Assembly (NCBI RefSeq): GCF_052065415.1
Contig: NZ_JBQHUB010000013.1
Location: 1-64,000, forward strand
Source: Pseudoflavonifractor_A sp022772585
GTDB lineage: Bacteria; Bacillota; Clostridia; Oscillospirales; Oscillospiraceae
Direction of reading: 5' to 3'
DNA: 64,000 nt
The notes below the pieces were generated by a model. It ran no database searches. It worked only from the letters and a program-made list of their open reading frames with translations, and was not told the DNA's origin. Both the position numbers and the translations under genes were made by a program. The first letter of the stretch is position 1. The number at the start of each line of letters is the position of its first letter. This document shows positions 58,273-64,000 of the stretch, piece after piece.

Positions 58273-59120
58273 TGGAGCTCTGGTATGCCCTGGTGGAGCT
58301 GCTGCCCTTTGAGTGGGCCCGGCCTGACAGCATGTACTTTATGAAAAACGCCCTGCTGGCGGTGCTCATCATCTCGCCGCTGTTCGGGCTCCTTTCCACC
58401 ATGGTGGTGGAGAGCCGGATGTCCTTCTTCTCCGACGCGCTGGGCCACTCGGCCTTTACCGGCATCGCCGTCGGCGTCCTGTGCGGCATGGCCGATCCCA
58501 TGTGGTGCGCGGTGGTATTCGCCATCCTGTTCGCACTGCTCTTCACCTGGGTCCGCCGCCGCACCAGCATGGCCAGCGATACGGTCATCGGCGTGTTCTC
58601 TTCCACCGCAGTGGCTCTGGGCATCTTTATGGCCACCCTGGGGGGGAGCAGCTTCACCAAGTTCAACGCCCTGCTCATTGGCGACATCCTCAGCGTGGAG
58701 CCGGGGAAGATTGCCCTGCTGGCCGCCATATTGCTGGTGGTGGCAGCACTGTGGGTGTGTTCCTTCAACCAGCTCATGCTCTCCTCGGTGCACCCTGCCC
58801 TGGCCGACAGTCGGGGCATCCGGGTGTTCTGGCAGGAGGCAGTGTTCAACGCCGCCATTGCGGTGGTGGTGACGGTGTCCATGACGTGGGTGGGACTGCT
58901 GGTCATCAACTCGCTGCTGGTGCTGCCCGCCGCCGCAGCCCGGAACCTGTCCCGCAACATGCGGGAATATCACCTGTTCGCAGTGGCGGGAGCCGCCGCT
59001 GCTGGCGTGGCCGGACTGATGACCTCCTACTACTGGGGGGCCTCCACCGGCGCGTGCATCACGCTCTACCTGGCCCTTTTCTTCGCCGCCACCTTCCTGT
59101 TCCGGAAACGGCGGATGTGA
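58269..59120 (+). CDS. znuB: Zinc ABC transporter permease
   Basis: ZnuB is the membrane channel for zinc uptake. This 283-residue protein has about eight hydrophobic helices and the ABC-3 family segments SDALGHSAFTGIAVG and MTWVGLLVINSLLVLPAAAAR. It is the last gene of znuACB; a patatin gene follows 31 bases later. Confidence 0.95.
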   Translation: MMELWYALVELLPFEWARPDSMYFMKNALLAVLIISPLFGLLSTMVVESRMSFFSDALGHSAFTGIAVGVLCGMADPMWCAVVFAILFALLFTWVRRRTSMASDTVIGVFSSTAVALGIFMATLGGSSFTKFNALLIGDILSVEPGKIALLAAILLVVAALWVCSFNQLMLSSVHPALADSRGIRVFWQEAVFNAAIAVVVTVSMTWVGLLVINSLLVLPAAAARNLSRNMREYHLFAVAGAAAAGVAGLMTSYYWGASTGACITLYLALFFAATFLFRKRRM

Positions 59121-59151
59121 CCGGGGCCGTCCAACGGGAAAAGGAGATTAC

Positions 59152-60003
59152 ATGAAAACCGGGATCGTTCTGGAGGGCGGGGCCCTCCGCACCATCTTCT
59201 CCAGCGGCGTCACCGACGCACTGCTCCGGGGCGGGGTGGATTTTGACTACCTCATCGGCGTGTCTGCCGGCATCGCCTATGGCGTGAGCTATCTGTCGGG
59301 CCAGTTTGGCCGCAACCTGGAGATCCTGACCAAATACGCCAACGACAAGCGCTATATGAGCAAGCGCAACCTGCTGCGGCCGGGGAACCACTGCTACTTC
59401 GGCCTGAAGTTCACCTATGACGACATCCCCAACCGCCTGGTACCCTTCGACTACGAGGCCTTTGCCCGCTGGCCGGGGACGGCGGAGGCGGTAGTCACCG
59501 ACCTGGCCACCGGAAAGGCGGTGTACCGGGAGGTGCCTCGCCGGGACGGACAGTTCCTGCTGCTCCAGGCCACCTGCGCCATGCCCCTGCTCTTCCCCAT
59601 CTACGATCTGGACGGGCTCAAATGCCTGGATGGCGGCGCGGCCGACGCCATCCCCTTCCGCCGTGCCTTTGAGCAGGGGTGCGACCGGGTGGTGGTGGTC
59701 CTCACCCGGGAGCGGAGCTACCGCCGCCAGCCGGAGAAGCTCCAGCCCCTCATCGACCTGCGCTACCGGAAGTATCCCCATTTCTGTGAGACCATGCGCC
59801 GCCGGGCCGACACCTACAATGCCGACCGGGAGGAACTCTTCCGCCTGGAGCGGGAGGGAAAGGCGCTGCTTCTGGCTCCGGAGGACACCCGGGGCTTCTC
59901 CCGCATTGAGCGGGACGTGGACAAGATCCGCGCCCTGTGGCAGTCGGGCTACGACCAGGCCACCGCCCGGATGGAGGAGATCAGGGCTTTCCTGTCGGAA
60001 TGA
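59152..60003 (+). CDS. Patatin-like phospholipase
   Basis: This 283-residue protein has the patatin layout: oxyanion loop EGGALRTIFSSGV, nucleophile motif G-x-S-x-G (GVSAGIAYG) and the catalytic Asp in DGGAADAIP. It should be a lipid acyl hydrolase acting in or near the cytosol, as no signal peptide is seen. This form (YjjU/RssA-like short patatin) is common in Clostridia. AAAAGGAG precedes the ATG. Confidence 0.93.
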   Translation: MKTGIVLEGGALRTIFSSGVTDALLRGGVDFDYLIGVSAGIAYGVSYLSGQFGRNLEILTKYANDKRYMSKRNLLRPGNHCYFGLKFTYDDIPNRLVPFDYEAFARWPGTAEAVVTDLATGKAVYREVPRRDGQFLLLQATCAMPLLFPIYDLDGLKCLDGGAADAIPFRRAFEQGCDRVVVVLTRERSYRRQPEKLQPLIDLRYRKYPHFCETMRRRADTYNADREELFRLEREGKALLLAPEDTRGFSRIERDVDKIRALWQSGYDQATARMEEIRAFLSE

Positions 60004-60170
60004 GGGGAGCAGAGCGGGAAGAACTTTGGAAGATACAGCTATTGCAGGAAAATTCGAGCGGTGATTCATATTCTGGTAACATTCAGGTGATACAATATTA
60101 TACAAACCATGATGCGGGACGGGCTTTGACCCAGCCCGCGTAAAACACCTGAAATGGAGGGATCACCCAA

Positions 60171-61538
60171 ATGGCAACCAACCCGAATTACGGGGTCATG
60201 ACGCCTGAACTGGAGGCGCTGGCTGCCCTGAGTCAGAAAAACAGCAGCATCGACCCGGCGGATTACAGCCGGTTCGACGTAAAACGCGGTCTGCGGGACG
60301 TGAACGGGAGAGGCGTGGTGGCCGGCCTTACCGAAGTATCTGATATCGTGGCCAAGAAGATCGTGGACGGACAGGAGGTCCCCTGCGACGGCAAGCTCTA
60401 CTACCGGGGCATAGACGTGGAGGACCTGGTGAAGGGCGCGCTCCGGGAGAAGCGTTTCGGTTTTGAGGAGACCGCCTATCTGCTGATGATCGGCCACCTG
60501 CCCAACCGGCAGGAGCTGGAGCAGTTCCGCCAGCAGCTCTCCTACTACCGCTCCCTGCCCAACAATTTCGTGCGGGACGTGATTCTGAAGGCCCCCAGCC
60601 AGGACATCATGAACTCTCTGGCCCGCAGCGTGCTCAACCTGGCATCCTATGACGAGAATGCCGACGATATCTCCCTGCCCAACGTGATGCGCCAGTGCAT
60701 GCAGCTGGTGGCGGTGTTCCCCATGCTGGCGGTGTACGGCTACCAGGCCTACAACTACAAGAGCGGCAGGAGCCTCTATATCCACGCGCCCCGGCCGGAA
60801 CACTCCGCGGCGGAGAGCATCCTAGCCATGCTGCGGCCCGACTCGTCCTACTCCTACTGGGAGGCCCACGTGCTGGATATCTGCCTGATGCTCCACGCCG
60901 AGCACGGCGGCGGCAACAACTCCACCTTCACCACCCACGTGGTCACCTCCTCCGGTACGGACACGTACTCCTGCATGGCGGCGGCTCTGGCCTCCCTGAA
61001 GGGACCCCGCCACGGCGGCGCCAACATCAAGGTCATCCGCATGTTCGAGGATATGAAGCATAACGTCCGGGACTGGAGAGACGAGGACGAGGTCCGGGCC
61101 TATCTCCAGGCGCTGCTGGACAAGCGGGCGTTCGACCGCTCTGGCCTTATCTACGGCATGGGCCACGCGGTATACTCCCTGTCCGATCCCCGTGCAAACA
61201 TCCTTCACGGCATGGTGGAGACCCTCTCCCGGGAGAAGGGCCGTACCGAGGAGTATGAGCTCTATACACTGGTGGAGCGGCTGGGCCCCGAGATCATCGC
61301 CGGGGAACGGAAGATGTACAAGGGTGTGTCGGCCAACGTGGACTTCTATTCCGGCTTCATCTATCACATGCTGGACCTGCCTCAGGAGCTATACACACCC
61401 ATCTTCGCCATGGCCCGCATCGCGGGCTGGAGCGCCCACCGGATGGAGGAGCTCATCAACATGAGCAAGATCATCCGGCCCGCCTACCAGTATGTGGGCG
61501 GACATCAGCCCTACACCGCTCTGGAGGATCGGGAGTAA
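60171..61538 (+). CDS. gltA: Citrate synthase
   Basis: Citrate synthase condenses oxaloacetate and acetyl-CoA. This 455-residue protein carries the catalytic triad in its usual segments: His in HAEHGGGNNSTF, His in MGHAVYSLSDPRA and Asp in NVDFYSGFIY. The N-terminus is longer than in E. coli, as in many clostridial forms. In an anaerobe it likely feeds glutamate synthesis. A methylcitrate role cannot be excluded from sequence. Its own terminator follows. Confidence 0.95.
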   Translation: MATNPNYGVMTPELEALAALSQKNSSIDPADYSRFDVKRGLRDVNGRGVVAGLTEVSDIVAKKIVDGQEVPCDGKLYYRGIDVEDLVKGALREKRFGFEETAYLLMIGHLPNRQELEQFRQQLSYYRSLPNNFVRDVILKAPSQDIMNSLARSVLNLASYDENADDISLPNVMRQCMQLVAVFPMLAVYGYQAYNYKSGRSLYIHAPRPEHSAAESILAMLRPDSSYSYWEAHVLDICLMLHAEHGGGNNSTFTTHVVTSSGTDTYSCMAAALASLKGPRHGGANIKVIRMFEDMKHNVRDWRDEDEVRAYLQALLDKRAFDRSGLIYGMGHAVYSLSDPRANILHGMVETLSREKGRTEEYELYTLVERLGPEIIAGERKMYKGVSANVDFYSGFIYHMLDLPQELYTPIFAMARIAGWSAHRMEELINMSKIIRPAYQYVGGHQPYTALEDRE

Positions 61539-61560
61539 AACTACATCGCTCAGCGGCTTT

Positions 61561-61595
61561 CATCCGCGGACCCATAGGTCCGCGGATGTTTTTTT
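61561..61595 (+). terminator. Terminator of the citrate synthase gene
   Basis: A perfect 12-bp stem (61561-61572 with 61577-61588) with a CATA loop, followed by T7. Confidence 0.95.
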
Positions 61596-61614
61596 ACCCG
61601 GAGGCCTCTCCCCA

Positions 61615-61649
61615 TTGTGACCTTTTTTGTGGACGGAGCGCCGTATAAT
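61615..61649 (+). promoter_or_regulatory. Possible spoIIGA-sigE promoter with long spacer
   Basis: A perfect TATAAT (61644-61649) has TTGTGA (61615-61620) 23 bases upstream; no good -35 lies at 17. This recalls the long-spaced B. subtilis spoIIG promoter, which needs phosphorylated Spo0A. A clear 0A box (TGTCGAA) was not found. Confidence 0.4.
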
Positions 61650-61682
61650 ACCCTCAGTGCCGCTGAGCAGGGGGGATGCCGG

Positions 61683-62534
61683 ATGACAGTGGTGTACATA
61701 GACGCGCTGTTCCTGCTTAATCTGGCGGTGAATTATCTGCTCCTGCTGTCGGCGGGCCGGCTGGCGGGGGAACGGCTTTACCGGGGGCGGCTGGCCCTGG
61801 GGGCAGCCCTGGGGGGAGCGTATGCCGCCGCTGTTTTCCTGCCCGGCGGGGCCTTCCTGCTCCAGCCCCTGTGCAAGCTGGGCGCGGCAGTGCTGATGCT
61901 GCTGTGCGCCTATGGAAAAAGCCGCCGCCTGCTGCGGGTGTCGCTGGTGTTCTTCGGAGTGTCCGCAGCCTTCGGCGGCGGTATTTTCGCCATCACACTG
62001 CTGGGAGGGCGGGGGCTGACCCTGAAAAACGGCGTCTTTTACTCGGGAATGGACCTGCGGCTCATCCTGCTGTCGGCGGCGGGGTGCTATGTGCTGCTCA
62101 CGGCGGTGTTTGGCCGGGGCGCCCGGCACGGAGGCGGCGAGCTGCGCCCGGTGAGAGTGCGTCTGGGGGAGCGGCAGGCTGACCTTATCGCTCTGGTAGA
62201 CACAGGGCACACACTTACAGACCCCATCACCGGCGCGCCGGTGCTGGTGGCCGAGGGAGAGCGGCTCTCGGTGCTCTTCCCGGAGGGGAAAGGGCCGGGG
62301 CCGGAGGACCTGCGGGACCCGGCGGCGGCGCTGGAGCGGCTGGGAGCTGCCCCGTCCCCTTACCGGTTCCGGCTGCTGCCCTACCGGGCGGTGGGGGTGG
62401 ACTGCGGGTTTCTGCTGGCCCTGCGGGCCGACTCGGTGCGGGTGGGACGGGAGGAGCAGGGGGGCATGCTGGTGGCGCTGTCCCCCACGCCGGTATCGGA
62501 CGGCGGCGGATACAGCGCCCTGATCGGGGCATGA
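61683..62534 (+). CDS. spoIIGA: Sporulation sigma-E processing peptidase SpoIIGA
   Basis: SpoIIGA is a membrane aspartic protease in the mother cell septum that activates pro-sigma-E. This 283-residue protein has five hydrophobic helices in the first 150 residues and a cytosolic protease domain with the D-T-G motif in ALVDTGHTLTDPITG. I chose ATG 61683, which starts MTVVYIDALFLLNLAVNYLL, the conserved SpoIIGA beginning; the frame upstream covers the promoter. sigE follows and overlaps in part. Confidence 0.95.
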   Translation: MTVVYIDALFLLNLAVNYLLLLSAGRLAGERLYRGRLALGAALGGAYAAAVFLPGGAFLLQPLCKLGAAVLMLLCAYGKSRRLLRVSLVFFGVSAAFGGGIFAITLLGGRGLTLKNGVFYSGMDLRLILLSAAGCYVLLTAVFGRGARHGGGELRPVRVRLGERQADLIALVDTGHTLTDPITGAPVLVAEGERLSVLFPEGKGPGPEDLRDPAAALERLGAAPSPYRFRLLPYRAVGVDCGFLLALRADSVRVGREEQGGMLVALSPTPVSDGGGYSALIGA

Positions 62535-62572
62535 AACGGGTCCGGCTCCGGCCGGGGAAAGGACAGGAGGAC

Positions 62573-63295
62573 ATGAAGCAAACACGCCTGGCGCTCACCA
62601 TGGGGATACAGCGGCTCCTGGCCCGGCTGGGCCTGGCGCTGCCGGGTAAGATCATGTACATCGGGGGCAGCGGCGTGCTGCCCCCGCCTCTGCCCCGGGA
62701 GGAGGAGAGCGCCCTCATCGCCCGGCTGGAGGAGGGGGACGAGGGCGCCAAGGCCAGGCTCATCGAGCACAACCTGCGCCTGGTGGTCTATATCGCCCGC
62801 CGCTTTGAGAATACCGGCGTGGGGCTGGAGGATCTGATCTCCATCGGCACCATCGGGCTCATCAAGGCGGTGTCCACCTACAAGCCGGCCAAAAACATCA
62901 AGCTGGCCACCTACGCCTCCCGGTGCATCGAGAACGAGATCCTGATGCACCTGCGGAAGATCGCCGGGCAGAAGAGCGAGGTCTCCTTCGACGAGCCCCT
63001 CAACACCGACTGGGACGGCAACGAGCTGCTGCTCTCCGACATCCTGGGCACCGACAGCGACCTGGTGATGAAGCCCATCGAAGAGGACGTGGACCGGCAG
63101 CTCCTGTTTGACGCGCTGGAGCGCCTTTCCTCCCGGGAGCGGGAGATCATCACCCTCCGTTTCGGCCTGGACGGCCGGCCGGAACGGACCCAGAAGGAGG
63201 TGGCCGACCGTCTGGGTATCTCCCAGTCCTATATCTCCCGGCTGGAGAAGCGGATCATCTCCCGGCTCAAACGGGAGATCCTGCGCATGATCTGA
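62573..63295 (+). CDS. sigE: Sporulation sigma factor SigE (pro-form)
   Basis: Sigma-E controls early mother-cell genes. This 240-residue protein has region 2 (DLISIGTIGLIKAV, LATYASRCIENEILMHLRK) and region 4 (KEVADRLGISQSYISRLEKR) almost as in B. subtilis. I chose ATG 62573 because it leaves exactly 27 residues before MYIGGSG, the same as the B. subtilis pro-sequence removed by SpoIIGA. An ATG at 62531 overlapping the spoIIGA stop codon is the alternative. AGGAGG precedes 62573 unusually closely (2 bases), with GAAAGGA further upstream. Confidence 0.94.
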   Translation: MKQTRLALTMGIQRLLARLGLALPGKIMYIGGSGVLPPPLPREEESALIARLEEGDEGAKARLIEHNLRLVVYIARRFENTGVGLEDLISIGTIGLIKAVSTYKPAKNIKLATYASRCIENEILMHLRKIAGQKSEVSFDEPLNTDWDGNELLLSDILGTDSDLVMKPIEEDVDRQLLFDALERLSSREREIITLRFGLDGRPERTQKEVADRLGISQSYISRLEKRIISRLKREILRMI

Positions 63296-63303
63296 ATTCA
63301 AAT

Positions 63304-63335
63304 GCGCCGCCCCGGTCAAGGGCCGGGAGCGGCGC
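63304..63335. terminator. Hairpin after sigE
   Basis: GCGCCGC-CCCGG (63304-63315) pairs with CCGGG-A-GCGGCGC (63323-63335). It lies between convergent genes; the T-run is weak. Confidence 0.6.
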
Positions 63336-63338
63336 GTT

Positions 63339-64000
63339 TCAGTTCACGGACAGGGCCAGATACTGAAAAAGAAACTGGTGGAGGGGATAGTAGAGATAAA
63401 AGAACCACTTCCATCCCCGCCGTCCGGGCAGGCCGCCGTAGTACCACAGAGGGAGGGCGGCCAGGACCATGGGGAACTGGAACGGGACCAGGAGCCCGGT
63501 ACTGAAAAAGGGAAAGACGGGGGAGAGCAGACTCTCCAGCGCTGTCCCCAGGCCGGGGATGCAGGCGGCAAAAGAGAGGAAAAGGAGCAGCAGGATCTGG
63601 TGCTCCCGACGGGAGAGAAAGTACCAGCACACCCCCAGGACTACAAAGACGAAGGAGTACATCACGCCGGTGGGAGAGGGAAGGAGCGCCTGCCGCAGCT
63701 CCCCGCCCCAGGGCAGAGACAGGAGGGAGAGGACTGCCCACAGCCCGGCAGCCCACCCCAGGGCGGCGGCGTACCGGCCTGCGTGCCGGAGGGAGACGAC
63801 CTGTTCCAGGACCAGAATGAGGAGCCCGGTATAGGAGAAGGCTGGGAGAATATTCACACCGGTATCCCGGATGAGCCCCCGGCGGTACAGCGCCAGGGCG
63901 GCCAGGCTGATGAGCGCGCCGGAGAGCCAAAGCCGCAGCAGATAGCGGCTCCGGCTGCGGGTGTGGCGCATCCCCTCCGTGACGAGAAAGAGAAAAAGAG
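63339..64000 (-). CDS. TraX-family membrane protein, 5' end outside the window
   Basis: The frame runs from the window edge to 63339 and reads LFLFLVTEGMRHTRSRSRYL at the visible start, so the true start lies beyond 64000. At least six hydrophobic helices follow, ending with WKWFFYLYYPLHQFLFQYL. The TEG-x-RHTRS segment and that ending fit the TraX family. TraX acetylates F-pilin in E. coli, but in Clostridia such proteins are chromosomal and of unknown role, possibly acyltransferases of the envelope. Confidence 0.82.
   Translation of the reverse strand, partial: LFLFLVTEGMRHTRSRSRYLLRLWLSGALISLAALALYRRGLIRDTGVNILPAFSYTGLLILVLEQVVSLRHAGRYAAALGWAAGLWAVLSLLSLPWGGELRQALLPSPTGVMYSFVFVVLGVCWYFLSRREHQILLLLFLSFAACIPGLGTALESLLSPVFPFFSTGLLVPFQFPMVLAALPLWYYGGLPGRRGWKWFFYLYYPLHQFLFQYLALSVN

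Overview
The window is a GC-rich chromosomal segment from an anaerobic, endospore-forming Gram-positive bacterium. It fits the class Clostridia, most likely an Oscillospiraceae gut organism close to Flavonifractor or Pseudoflavonifractor. That placement is an inference from gene content: sigG, spoIIGA-sigE, S-layer SLH repeats, T-box leaders, an L20-type leader on infC-rpmI-rplT, the rapZ-yvcK-whiA cluster and DUF-family neighbours typical of Clostridia. No ribosomal RNA or CRISPR array is present.

Bases 1-7165 look like accessory DNA. After the 3' end of an SLH protein gene come an XRE regulator, a sigma-like HTH protein and a DNA-damage module (SRAP peptidase divergent from a frameshifted Y-family polymerase that has a LexA-box-like promoter). 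An excisionase/tyrosine-integrase pair then ends against the 3' end of a tRNA-Leu gene. This is consistent with the remains of a tRNA-integrated mobile element whose left end I could not find.

Bases 7600-25000 are mostly housekeeping: a lipoprotein plus two-component system, yqhQ-prmC, recA-recX-rimO-pgsA, and a Cys T-box controlling cysE-cysS. A metal-efflux operon (ArsR, separate HMA protein, P-type ATPase) lies on the minus strand. Bases 25000-36400 hold tRNA-Ala, a DUF3048 lipoprotein, DUF4364, polA, rimI-tsaD, recQ and infC-rpmI-rplT. infC appears to start with the rare codon AUC.

Bases 36400-44850 carry a surface 5'-nucleotidase, a WYL regulator, a small HIRAN protein, tRNA-Gly, sigG, an Asn T-box controlling asnB, and a cysteine-rich orphan. 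This section also has two striking intergenic arrays of back-to-back perfect hairpins (38431-38579 and 44521-44789). They are the least explained structures in the window. A cluster of DnaA-box-like sites lies in the non-coding gap between tsaD and recQ.

Bases 44850-64000 hold murB-rapZ-yvcK-whiA-dnaE-cls, nth, glyA, a zinc uptake system (znuA-znuC-znuB), a patatin, citrate synthase, spoIIGA-sigE and a TraX-like gene cut by the window end. sigG lies about 20 kb from spoIIGA-sigE, although these genes are adjacent in many relatives.
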